64,000 bases of DNA from Halogeometricum sp. S1BR25-6 (GTDB taxonomy: Archaea > Halobacteriota > Halobacteria > Halobacteriales > Haloferacaceae), in contig NZ_JAMQOP010000003.1 in NCBI RefSeq assembly GCF_031624495.1, forward strand, positions 186,001 to 250,000, read 5' to 3'. Of this stretch, positions 34,440 to 43,152 are shown piece by piece. The notes beneath the pieces are model-generated. The model worked only from the letters and a program-made list of their open reading frames with translations. It did no database searches and was not told the DNA's origin. Made by a program: the position numbers and the translations under genes. The stretch's first letter is position 1. Every line of letters starts with the position of its first letter.

Positions 34440-34975
34440 TCGGAGTAGGGCCTCCACCTATAGCGACTTCGCCAGCGAAACGGCTACCGACCTCCTTTCT
34501 GACGGGAGCAGTGGTCTATTGCGGATCTGACCTTGTCATAGATACTGTGCATCGTGAGAGAAACCTTGCTTTGGTCAAATTCACCCGCTGGTTGCCGACT
34601 TCCGTTCGCTAAATGAGTAGAAATCAGCCGCCTGCGTTCGATAGGCGGTGTCTCGTAGCTTGTGCTGTAGCGACCGTTCGGAACGACGACCGTACTTGCT
34701 CAACGGAAGTCCGTAGCTACTAACGGAGCCGTAGAGAGCCCGAGTTCCAACTCGAAAGCGCCGGGTAGCGCCTAAAGATACGATGGAGTGTTTCGGAAGC
34801 GTGTAGTACGCTCCACTTCATCCGACGGTCAAGGCATAACTGTTTCACGAGAAAATTTGTCAAAATGCATCAACAGAGTTAAGTCTAATTTGGATCGTTG
34901 TTTGGTGCACGTGTCGCTCAGAGAGATGAGACAGCCGCCGGCCAGAACGGAGGGGGGAACTGGAGGTGGTCACAA
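34440..34975. other. Intergenic region with a start-less minus-strand open frame
   Basis: 536 bases. A minus-strand frame of about 67 codons covering roughly 34590-34790 stays open and ends TGA, but it has no good start and no family I recognise. It could be a transposase or gene remnant. The last 130 bases are AT-rich and probably contain the flippase promoter. Confidence 0.4.
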
Positions 34976-36427
34976 ATGAACATCGCTCGTTCCAGCGTCA
35001 AGCTCTCTGTCGCACACGGCGGAAAGGCGATTATCACCTTCGGCGGCATCGCTTTCTTCGCGAACCAACTCTCACCGGGCGAACTCGGCGTCTTCTTCCT
35101 GTTCGAGGCGCTCGTTGGAGTCCTCATGATCCCGGCGGACCTCGGTCTCCGCGGCGCCGCGGAAAAGCGGATCAGCGAAGGCGACAGTCCGAGCGAGATG
35201 CTGACGACCGCGGTTCTCCTGAAGGCGCTTCCGCTGTTCGTCATCGTGAGCGGCGTGCTGCTGTTCGGGAGCTACATCAACGACTACGCGGGCGAGAGCG
35301 TCGCCGTGTTGCTCGCCGTCGCAATTGTCGGTCAGGAACTCTACCAGTTCGGCCTGCAGATCGTAAGCGCGGAACTCCGCGTCGGCGAAACGGCGATTCT
35401 CAGGCTGGCGCACAAGCTCATCTGGTTCGTCGTCGGCTACTTCTTTCTCGCGTCCGGCTTCGGCGTCACCGGGCTGATATACGGACTGCTCGTCGGATAC
35501 GCGATTCCGTTCGTCTGGGCGATGATCAAACGCTCAACGGCGTTCGGTCGACCCTCCATGGAGCACGTCCACTCGCTCACCGCCTACTCCCGCTACAACT
35601 TCGTCTCGGCGGTCAGCGGCTACTTCTACAGTTGGATGGACGTCCTCATCATCGGCTGGTTCCTGACCTCCGCGCACGTCGGCGCGTACGAGGTAGCCTG
35701 GCGGGTCACCGGCGTCGTCATCATCGGAAGCAGCGCGATCGCGCAGACGATATTCCCCCAGGTCAGCCGGTGGGACGCCGAGGAAGCGATCGAGCGCATC
35801 GAACGGATTATCCCCCAGGCGGTCACGCCGTCGCTCATCATCGCGATTCCCGCGTTCTTCGGTACGCTGCTGTTTTCGCGGGAGATACTCACGTTCGTCT
35901 TCGACGCGGAGTACGCGACGGCTTCGCTCGTCCTCGTCGTGCTGATGGCCGAGAAGATACTCCAAGCCGTCCACGTCATCACGGGACGGTCGCTGAAAGC
36001 CACGAACCACCCGGAACTCGCGGCGCGCGCGGCCGTCGTCGCGATCACGACCAACCTGATCCTCAACGTCGTGTTGATCCAGCAGTACGGGCTCATCGGG
36101 GCGGCCATCGCGACGGTCGTCTCGTTCGGCATCAACACGGCGATGTGCGTCAACTACCTGTCGCGGTATCTCACGGTCCGCATTCCGTGGAGAGAGCTCG
36201 CCTGGGTCGTCGTCTCGTCGGTCGGCATGACGCTCGTACTGCTCGGTACCGAGTCGGTCGCTCCGGTCGACTCGATCTTCAGTCTTTTCGGGGTCATCGG
36301 CTTCGGCGCGGTCGTCTACGCTGGGTTCGTGCTCTTGTCGCCCTCGCTCCGCCTGAAGATCGCACAGAGCATCCGGATGGTAAAATCGGACGGCGCCGCC
36401 GGCGAACCGGTGCGAGGGGACGACTGA
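34976..36427 (+). CDS. Lipid-linked oligosaccharide flippase (polysaccharide biosynthesis/MATE-like)
   Basis: 483 residues with about 12-14 membrane segments spread over the chain and short polar loops, as in Wzx/RfbX flippases. It opens with a SVKLSVAHGGKAIITFGGI helix and a PADLGLRGAAEKRISEG loop typical of archaeal members. It moves a dolichol-linked glycan across the membrane. ATG 34976 is preferred; an earlier frame start at 34898 adds a hydrophilic stretch without support. Followed after 48 bases by a glycosyltransferase on the same strand. Confidence 0.9.
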   Translation: MNIARSSVKLSVAHGGKAIITFGGIAFFANQLSPGELGVFFLFEALVGVLMIPADLGLRGAAEKRISEGDSPSEMLTTAVLLKALPLFVIVSGVLLFGSYINDYAGESVAVLLAVAIVGQELYQFGLQIVSAELRVGETAILRLAHKLIWFVVGYFFLASGFGVTGLIYGLLVGYAIPFVWAMIKRSTAFGRPSMEHVHSLTAYSRYNFVSAVSGYFYSWMDVLIIGWFLTSAHVGAYEVAWRVTGVVIIGSSAIAQTIFPQVSRWDAEEAIERIERIIPQAVTPSLIIAIPAFFGTLLFSREILTFVFDAEYATASLVLVVLMAEKILQAVHVITGRSLKATNHPELAARAAVVAITTNLILNVVLIQQYGLIGAAIATVVSFGINTAMCVNYLSRYLTVRIPWRELAWVVVSSVGMTLVLLGTESVAPVDSIFSLFGVIGFGAVVYAGFVLLSPSLRLKIAQSIRMVKSDGAAGEPVRGDD

Positions 36428-36475
36428 TCGGCGGGAAAACGTTAACTCCGCGGCTGCGTCTTCTCCTCTCGACCG

Positions 36476-37426
36476 ATGACCGCGACAGACGCGACTCCCG
36501 CAGCGGAATCTGACGACGACACCGACACCCACACCGACCGACCGGCGGTCGGAATCGTGGTGCTCACCTGGGAGAACTACGAGGACACGGCCGAGTGTCT
36601 GCGGTCGCTCCGCTCCGTCGAGTATCCGAACTACGACGTCATCGTCGTAGACAACGGCTCTACCGACGGCTCCGGGGAGCGACTCGCGGCGGAGTTCGAC
36701 TGGTGCACGTTCGTGTTCAACGACGAGAACCGTGGCTTCGCCGGGGGGAACAATCCGGGTATCGAACGAGCGCTCTCGACGGGCGCCGACTACGTCCTCC
36801 TGCTGAACAACGACACCGTGGTGCGTCCCGACTTCCTCGCACCGCTCGTCGAAACCGCCGAAGAGTCCGACGACGTCGCCGCCGTCGGCGGCGTCCAGTA
36901 CCGGTACGACACCGACGAGATTCTCAACGCGGGTGCGCGCTTCTTCCCCTATCTCGGCGGGCGAGTCACAACATACCGGACCGTCCGGAACGAGGACCCG
37001 TATGAAGTCAGTTACTCACCGACGTCCCTCATTCTGCTCGATCGTACCTTTATTGAGGAAAATGATATCCTTCACGACGGCTACTTCTTAGGGATGGAGG
37101 ACGTCGACTTGGCGGTGCAGGCTCGGCAGCGTGGAAAGCGGGTCGTGATTAATCCCGATTCAATGATAAAACACAAAGAGGGGCTGACCCAGGAGCGGAG
37201 TCCGTTCATGGTATACCACTGGATGCGAAATCGACTACAGTTTGCGTCGCAACGACTGTCAGTCTCTCAACGAACGATATTCTATTCGATGTTCGTGTTG
37301 ACTATCGTTCAATTTTCGTTGTTTTGGATAGTCCGCGGGCAAACCGACCTCCTCCGATCGACGTACGTCGGCGTAACGGACCACTTCGCGGAGAAACCGT
37401 TCAGACCGTACGAATCGTTCGAATGA
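36476..37426 (+). CDS. Family 2 glycosyltransferase (rhamnosyltransferase-like)
   Basis: 316 residues. Cytoplasmic acidic N-terminus, GT-A domain with VGIVVLTWENYEDT, DNGSTDGSG and the metal site N111-N-D113 (LLLNNDTVVRPDF), GMEDVDLAVQARQRG, and a C-terminal hydrophobic stretch (about 265-288). It resembles dTDP-rhamnosyl and similar transferases of O-antigen type loci. The last third of the gene, from about base 37010, has visibly lower GC than the first part. A TATA-like AAACGTTAAC lies about 30 bases upstream. Confidence 0.88.
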   Translation: MTATDATPAAESDDDTDTHTDRPAVGIVVLTWENYEDTAECLRSLRSVEYPNYDVIVVDNGSTDGSGERLAAEFDWCTFVFNDENRGFAGGNNPGIERALSTGADYVLLLNNDTVVRPDFLAPLVETAEESDDVAAVGGVQYRYDTDEILNAGARFFPYLGGRVTTYRTVRNEDPYEVSYSPTSLILLDRTFIEENDILHDGYFLGMEDVDLAVQARQRGKRVVINPDSMIKHKEGLTQERSPFMVYHWMRNRLQFASQRLSVSQRTIFYSMFVLTIVQFSLFWIVRGQTDLLRSTYVGVTDHFAEKPFRPYESFE

Positions 37427-37470
37427 CGCGCTCCGAACAGGAGCGACCGAACGCAGACTGGCGGTCGCGT

Positions 37471-39246
37471 TCAGTCGGTCGCCTGTTGTGTGACGTCCGC
37501 TTCGAGTCGCTCGCGGTCCGCTTGCGAGGCGTCGCGCTTCTCGACGAGGACGTCCCCGAGGACGAGCAGGTCGAGACCCATCCCGAAGAAGTCCTTGATG
37601 GCCTCGGAGGGCGTGTTGACGATCGGTTCGCCGTGGTCGTTGAACGACGTGTTCAGGAGCACCGGCACGCCCGTGACGTCCTCGAACTCCGTCAAGAGCC
37701 TGTGGTAGCGCGGGTTCTGGTCCTCCCGAACGGTCTGGGGTCTCGTCGTGTCGTCGGCGGGGTGGAGGACCGCTCTGATGTCGTCTTTCTTCTCCGCTTT
37801 CGGGTCGAACGTCTTTATCATGTACGGGGACGGCTCCGCGTGGTGCAGATACTCGTCGATGGCCTCTTCGAGCATCGACGGCGCGAACGGCCGCCACTCC
37901 TCGCGGTGCTTGACGAACTTGTTGACCCGGTCGAGCGAGTCCCGCGTCCGGGGGTCGGCGAGGATGCTCCGGTTGCCGAGGGCCCGCGGGCCCATCTCCA
38001 ACCGCCCCTGGAACCACCCGACGAGCGCTCCGTCGGCGATGCGCTCCGCGACGACGCGTTCGACGTCGTCGGGTCGCGAGTACGATATCTTGTTCGTCTG
38101 CAGTTGGTCTTCGATCTGATCGACGGAGTACTCCGGGCCCCAGTACGCCGTGGTCATCGGGGGCACCTGGTCCGGGCGGTACTCCCGCATACCGGCACCG
38201 AGCGCGCTCCCGGCGTCGTTCGAGACCGGTTGGATGAAGAGGTCGTCGACGCAGTCCAGTTCCATGACTCGCTTGTTCATCTTACAGTTGAGCGCGACCC
38301 CGCCCGCGAGTCCGACGTTGCCCGTTCCGAGCCGTTCGCAGTAGGTGCGCACGATGTCGGTGACGATCTCCTCAACGAGCGACTGCGTGGCGAACGCGAG
38401 GTCTTTCTCCCACTGCGTGAAGTCCGTCGGAGACTCCTTGCGCGGGCGGTCGAAGAGGTCTTCGAGTCGGTTCGTCGCGTATCCGAAGCCCTGAGAGAGC
38501 GCGGTGACGTCGTAGTCCGCGCCCGTCGTAATCACGCTTCGGAGGGCCGATTCGATGTCCTCGTTCGGTGAGCCGTAGGGGGCGAGTCCCATCACCTTCC
38601 CCTCGCCGTTGTTGGCGCGGAAGCCGAGGAACTGCGTCACCGCCCCGTAGAAGAACCCGAGGCTGTTCGCGTACTCGTACGTTCGAAGGCGGCGCAGACC
38701 GTCCTCGGTCCCCCACCAGACGCTCGTCGCGTCGTGCTCGCCGCGACCGTCCAGCGACACGACCAACGCCTCCTCGAACGGCGTCGGGTAGAACGCGCTG
38801 GCGGCGTGGCAGGCGTGGTGCTCGTGAAACTCGACCGGCGGGAGCGACGTCTCCATCTCCCGGAGGTGCTGTTTGACCGCGCGCCGCCCGGACAGCCACG
38901 AGGCGGTCTCGGTCCGCACCCGCCATCCGAGGAACTTCGCCCGTTCGAGCACGGAATCGGTCTCGGTCGCCTGACGCCTGACCGGCGGGAGGGCCCGACG
39001 GAAGAGAGACGGATCCCATGAGACGGCGATCTTGTCCACTTCGCGCAGCGAAAGCCCCTCGGCGTCGAGACACGCGTCGATGGCCTGCTTCGGAAACGTG
39101 TTCATCGCGTGCTTCTGGCGAGTGAACCGCTCTTCCTCCACGCCGAAGACTATCTCGCCGTCCTTGAACAGCACCGCGCTCGGATCGTGTGATCCGGCGT
39201 TGGCCACGCACGGATTGATAGCTAGGACATACTGGTTTTGACTCAT
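37471..39246 (-). CDS. NodU/TobZ-type O-carbamoyltransferase
   Basis: 591 residues, full family length. The N-terminal Kae1-like domain has NPCVANAGSHDPSAVL, the metal/active site H143-H144-xx-H147 (HHACHAASAF) and LDGRGEHDATS; the C-terminal YrdC-like part has FQGRLEMGPRALGNRSI and TGVPVLLNTSFN. It transfers a carbamoyl group from carbamoyl phosphate via carbamoyl-AMP to a sugar hydroxyl. The context suggests carbamoylation of the surface glycan. A minus-strand CTATTTTGTC at 39271-39280 fits a leaderless start at 39246. Confidence 0.93.
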   Translation of the reverse strand: MSQNQYVLAINPCVANAGSHDPSAVLFKDGEIVFGVEEERFTRQKHAMNTFPKQAIDACLDAEGLSLREVDKIAVSWDPSLFRRALPPVRRQATETDSVLERAKFLGWRVRTETASWLSGRRAVKQHLREMETSLPPVEFHEHHACHAASAFYPTPFEEALVVSLDGRGEHDATSVWWGTEDGLRRLRTYEYANSLGFFYGAVTQFLGFRANNGEGKVMGLAPYGSPNEDIESALRSVITTGADYDVTALSQGFGYATNRLEDLFDRPRKESPTDFTQWEKDLAFATQSLVEEIVTDIVRTYCERLGTGNVGLAGGVALNCKMNKRVMELDCVDDLFIQPVSNDAGSALGAGMREYRPDQVPPMTTAYWGPEYSVDQIEDQLQTNKISYSRPDDVERVVAERIADGALVGWFQGRLEMGPRALGNRSILADPRTRDSLDRVNKFVKHREEWRPFAPSMLEEAIDEYLHHAEPSPYMIKTFDPKAEKKDDIRAVLHPADDTTRPQTVREDQNPRYHRLLTEFEDVTGVPVLLNTSFNDHGEPIVNTPSEAIKDFFGMGLDLLVLGDVLVEKRDASQADRERLEADVTQQATD

Positions 39247-39728
39247 ACAGTTGCTTCGTTAACGCATACTGACAAAATAGTTGCCCCTGGTCTCGGCAAA
39301 ATCAAGTACTCATTCCCTTGGTCGCCTCGGCGACATCGCTGGCCTTGGCTGACTACACTCTTGTCGCTGGGACCGACGCTTGCGTTCTTCCTGTTACGTC
39401 GGAAAATAACCGCGCGAACTGACGCCAACCTGCGTTTCCGCGGAATGTCGACCACCGGTCAGATTGGTCATCCGACTGGGGCGGCGAAATAGAGGTGGAT
39501 ACCAGCTGTAGACAGAAAGTTTCGACCGGGTCGGTGGATTAACCACTCTTGTGCCCGATAGATTCCATGTCTATTGAAAGAATATAAAATAATTATGAAC
39601 AAAATGCAACTCGAGTCGATTCAAGGGGTCCTCTCAGGGACTGAGGAATTAACTTGGAAGCGGTTAACACCCGTTTCTCCGGTAACTTTCTTAGCTTGGA
39701 CGGCGAAGAGTTCAAACGCCTTACGTCT
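39247..39728. other. Divergent intergenic region with a short overlapping open frame
   Basis: 482 bases between the carbamoyltransferase and a sulfatase-like gene. It holds the carbamoyltransferase promoter at its left side, a strong AT element AATATAAAAT at 39581-39590, and a 45-codon open frame described separately. Confidence 0.5.
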
Positions 39729-39732
39729 ATGA
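39595..39732 (+). CDS. Possible leader peptide or frameshifted N-terminus of the sulfatase-like gene
   Basis: A 45-codon frame (ATG 39595 or 39604; MNKMQLESIQGVLSG...) lies right behind the TATAAAAT element and ends in TGA overlapping the next ATG as ATGA at 39729-39732. Its first half looks coding. It is either a coupled leader ORF or the original N-terminus of the sulfatase-like protein displaced by a frameshift. No known family. Confidence 0.3.
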   Translation: MNKMQLESIQGVLSGTEELTWKRLTPVSPVTFLAWTAKSSNALRL

Positions 39733-41147
39733 GAACGAACCACATTTCTGAACTCGCGAGATCGGTGGTCGGAAACGAGCGGATCCGCAGAGCGAGGGGC
39801 GCCATCGGTCCGATCTATCGGGCCACACTATACAATCTCGTGCAACCGGTCCAGAACAGGGTTCGGTTTCGGCGACGACTATCTGATGTACCCCAGTACG
39901 ATCTTGACGATCGCAACGTACTGTTCGTTGCCGTCGATTGTCTCCGTAATGACCACCTCTCGCGCGCGGGGTATGATCGAGAGACGACGCCGTTCCTCGA
40001 CTCGGTCGGGAACTACTACCCAAACTGCGCTTCGGCCGCCTCGTGGACGTACTCTTCGGTTCCATCCATCCTGACGGGGATGTACCCACATAATCACGGC
40101 GCAGTCTTCGAATCGAAATTTCGAAACGAAGGGATGGATACACCGCCTACACGCGTGCGTGAGGACGTGTACACGCTCCCTGAGGTACTCGCGAAGGAGG
40201 GATATGATACCTACCTCTCGACTGCTATCGCTACCGCGGAACTCCCCGTCCGTGGTCGGTTCAAGAATGCCAACATCTATCACGACAGCCACTATAACGA
40301 ACCAGCGGAGGATATGGTGGATCACCTACTCGAGTGGTGGGACTCGGCCGATGGTCCCCGGTTCGGATACGTCCACCTCGGCGACCTTCACACGCACCTT
40401 CGGCGCCCCGAGATGAAACCATTCGGAGAGATCCCCAACATCCCAGATGTTGAACACTGGGACTTCACTCACACAACGGAACCCGAAGACAAGTTCAAGG
40501 CTTATCGGCAGGCGAAACTGAAACTCTATGACAGCAACCTCCGCTACGTCGACGACCAGATTCGACGGCTGTTCGGGGCACTCTCCGTTCGTGACGAACT
40601 GGACGACACACTGATCGTCGTCGTGGGTGACCACGGTGAGGAGTTCTGGGAACGGGTCGAACTAGAGCGGAATCACTTCAAAGACCCGCGGGGCATCTAT
40701 GGGACCGGACACGGACACGCCCTCATTCCCGAAGTACTCTTCGTCCCCCTGATCATCGTCGGCGGGAGCGACCGTCAGACAACCGAGTGGACATCCACCA
40801 CGGACATCGTACCGACGACTCTGGCCGAACTGTCCGCGTCGAACAAACTGCTATCGTCGCTCGACGGCGTGCCCCTACAAGACCCCGTACCCGACCGAGG
40901 GGTGCTCGCCGAGGAGATCGCTTACGGATACGACCAACAGGCGGTCGTTCGAGACGGCCATCTCCTGATCCACTCGCCCCACGAAAACGAGACCGTGGTG
41001 CTCGACATCGCCACCGACAAACTGGTAGACGACCCAGAACTCGCGTCGAAACTAAAAGCAGACCTCGCCGACGAGAAACACGTCGGGACAGCGGCCGGGT
41101 TGGACTCGAAGACGGAAGAACGGCTGACGGACCTCGGCTACATCTGA
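39729..41147 (+). CDS. Sulfatase-like protein (alkaline phosphatase superfamily), first of a convergent pair
   Basis: 472 residues from ATG 39729; TTG 39654 is in frame but poor. Sulfatase fold: metal Asp D70 (VAVDCLRNDH), nucleophile region SSVPSILTG at 109-117 with Ser110 where a modified Cys or Ser would sit, VVVGDHGEEFWE and GHGHALIPEVLFVPLII. The Arg of the CxPxR sulfatase signature is missing (Ile114 follows SVPS), so true sulfatase activity is uncertain; phosphoethanolamine- or phosphoglycerol-transferase-like chemistry is another option. No signal peptide. The C-terminus reads ERLTDLGYI. Confidence 0.82.
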   Translation: MRTNHISELARSVVGNERIRRARGAIGPIYRATLYNLVQPVQNRVRFRRRLSDVPQYDLDDRNVLFVAVDCLRNDHLSRAGYDRETTPFLDSVGNYYPNCASAASWTYSSVPSILTGMYPHNHGAVFESKFRNEGMDTPPTRVREDVYTLPEVLAKEGYDTYLSTAIATAELPVRGRFKNANIYHDSHYNEPAEDMVDHLLEWWDSADGPRFGYVHLGDLHTHLRRPEMKPFGEIPNIPDVEHWDFTHTTEPEDKFKAYRQAKLKLYDSNLRYVDDQIRRLFGALSVRDELDDTLIVVVGDHGEEFWERVELERNHFKDPRGIYGTGHGHALIPEVLFVPLIIVGGSDRQTTEWTSTTDIVPTTLAELSASNKLLSSLDGVPLQDPVPDRGVLAEEIAYGYDQQAVVRDGHLLIHSPHENETVVLDIATDKLVDDPELASKLKADLADEKHVGTAAGLDSKTEERLTDLGYI

Positions 41148-41375
41148 CCGCCTCGAACCGTAGTCGTATCGCCGGACAAGCAACAGCATGAGCGAGAGTG
41201 GCTACTCTCGATTCGTTCCGTACCGCGTCAACGGTGCGTGGGTAACCGAGGTCAGAGACGGTGACTCGGCTCTGCGAACACGTCCTCGAAACAAGAATCG
41301 GTGTGAGTCGTTCGCCGCAGTCGCCTATAACGCAGGAGCGTCTCCGGACCGCCTCGACAACGGGTTTCGTAACAG

Positions 41376-42818
41376 TTAGAGGTATCCGAGTTCTTCTAAC
41401 CTATCTTTCGTGTGTTCGTCGACGTCGTCTCTCTCAGCTTTCCGCTCTTCTAGTTCGATAGCCGCGCGATACTCGTTTAAGTCGACGGAGAAGTGTTCAG
41501 TCGCCCACTCGGGGATTTGAATGTCGTCAGCCACGTGTTCCTGCCAGTTCGGCCGTGTCCTGTCCAATCGGTACTTGGCGGTCTCGCCGAGGGAGTCCCA
41601 CACCAACTTCTCCTCGTCCGCGATCGCACAGCGTTGAGAACGAGAGTGGAACTCAAAAAGGTCCTCCGATGCGAGTTCCTTCACTTCGTCTCTGTCGCGC
41701 CCGATCAACTCTGCAGGTACAGTTTCACGGAAGACATCGGCCGCTTCACCGTCTGCGAGCGAGGCGATTAGCTCCCCTAGTTCGAGATGGCTAAAGAGTT
41801 CGTGTTCCTCCTCGTCGTAACTCCCCTCTGGCGCGTTAACGATGTAGAGTGGGACGTGAAGAAGCGCTTCGGAGAGGCTACTGGTGTGACCGAAGAGATG
41901 ATCCTCAGGGGCGTATCCGAGGTTCTCGCCGTGATCCGCGGTGATTATGAACGTTGTCTCGTGTTCGGTCGCCGCTTGAACGTCGGCAATGAGATTTGCC
42001 ACCTTCCGGTCAAGGTAGTCGATAGACGCCGCGTAGAGTTGCCGATAGTTGGAGACGAATTCGTCGTACGTATCTACCGCGCCATCGATATTGTACGTCA
42101 CCTCGTCAAGGTGGTCGAACGAAAGAGAAGACCAAGAGTTGGGGACGTCGTGAATCGATTTATCGTAGCCGATCACGTGGTGCATCGGTCCGTGCGCGTC
42201 CATGAAGTTCGTGAAGAAGAAGAACGGTTGAGAGGAGTCGTCCGTTCGCTTGCTGATCTCCCGGCAGATAGTCGATGCGCCGTCGTCCAACGGTTTCGGG
42301 AGTGAAGACTTCGACAGCCACTGATCGACCTGCGCGAACAGACCGTTAGCGAAGCTCTGTAGCGAGTTGTCTCGACGCAGTGCCGTTTTGAGGTACTCGA
42401 GATAGAGATCAACCCCGGTGGCGTCGCACTCCGACAGTGCAAACCGTTTAACATCCATTCCGTCTTGGAACCGACGGTACGGCGATATATTTACGAAATC
42501 GTCGAAGTAGTCGCCGAATCCGAACTCAGTACTCGCCCAGACGTTCGCACTGACGCCGAACGTCCTGTGGTCGGGAAGAGAGTCAAGAAACGTGTCCGAA
42601 CGAGAGATTCCGTCGTATCTCACCTTGGTATACGTGACTCCGCTCTCGTGCGGAAGGTCTCCCGTGAGTATACTTCCGTGACTCGGGACGCTACAAGAAC
42701 TCGCCGCCCGACACTGTTCGAAGCTCACATCGGCTATCGACTGAATTCGTGGCGCATACTCATCGAAGTGGTCCTTCCTGACCGAATCAAGGATGATGAG
42801 CGCGACGTTTCTCGTCAT
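41376..42818 (-). CDS. Sulfatase-like protein (alkaline phosphatase superfamily), second of a convergent pair
   Basis: 480 residues. Metal Asp D11 (ALIILDSVRKDHF), nucleophile region SCSVPSHGSILTG at 41-53 with Cys42/Ser43, FIITADHGENLGY and a C-terminal DRLEELGYL. As in its neighbour, the core reads S-V-P-S and the maturation Arg is replaced (His47). No signal peptide or membrane anchor, hence cytoplasmic. It could add or remove sulfate or phosphate groups on glycan intermediates. It converges on 39729-41147 with a 228-base gap. Confidence 0.84.
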   Translation of the reverse strand: MTRNVALIILDSVRKDHFDEYAPRIQSIADVSFEQCRAASSCSVPSHGSILTGDLPHESGVTYTKVRYDGISRSDTFLDSLPDHRTFGVSANVWASTEFGFGDYFDDFVNISPYRRFQDGMDVKRFALSECDATGVDLYLEYLKTALRRDNSLQSFANGLFAQVDQWLSKSSLPKPLDDGASTICREISKRTDDSSQPFFFFTNFMDAHGPMHHVIGYDKSIHDVPNSWSSLSFDHLDEVTYNIDGAVDTYDEFVSNYRQLYAASIDYLDRKVANLIADVQAATEHETTFIITADHGENLGYAPEDHLFGHTSSLSEALLHVPLYIVNAPEGSYDEEEHELFSHLELGELIASLADGEAADVFRETVPAELIGRDRDEVKELASEDLFEFHSRSQRCAIADEEKLVWDSLGETAKYRLDRTRPNWQEHVADDIQIPEWATEHFSVDLNEYRAAIELEERKAERDDVDEHTKDRLEELGYL

Positions 42819-43152
42819 GTGTGGTGTGTTGTTAAAGAGGCATCATAAATCTATTTTGCTACCGTAGACACTCACTCTCGCTACTGTCGGGAAGGTTAAC
42901 GGCATGACCGCGGCATTAGGAAAGATCTGACAGACTCATCCGGAAACGACGGCTACGTCTGGTTGTATCATTTCATCGAAGGGGGCGCAGTGGGTCCATC
43001 ACGGAGAGACTGACGCAGAAAACGCCGAATCGTCGGGAACTACACGTCTGATAAGGTCTGCCAACACACTATCACTGAAATCACCGGTCTTGGTCGGACA
43101 CCCGGCGGAGACGACGAAAGCTATATCTATTTCGTATTCGGATGGATGACAC
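42819..43152. other. Divergent intergenic region, promoters only
   Basis: 334 bases between the sulfatase-like gene and the large membrane protein. Minus-strand AGATTTATG near 42845-42854 and plus-strand CTATATCTAT at 43121-43130 are placed as TATA boxes. No gene seen. Confidence 0.5.
43121..43130 (+). promoter_or_regulatory. TATA-like element of the large membrane protein gene
   Basis: CTATATCTAT, 23-32 bases before ATG 43153, supports a leaderless start there. Confidence 0.5.

Noticed and set aside
16158..34647. Similar 15-base words TGCTTTCGATAGGCG (16158-16172) and TGCGTTCGATAGGCG (34633-34647) in two intergenic regions, and GGTTAGCAAGA on opposite strands near 16130 and 62409, thought of as IS remnants.
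   Set aside because: A 15-base match with one mismatch is expected many times by chance in 64 kb, and the flanks do not align well.
41188..41379. Plus-strand frame of 63 codons between the convergent sulfatase-like genes.
   Set aside because: No promoter, no family resemblance and it runs into the end of the opposite gene; too weak to call.
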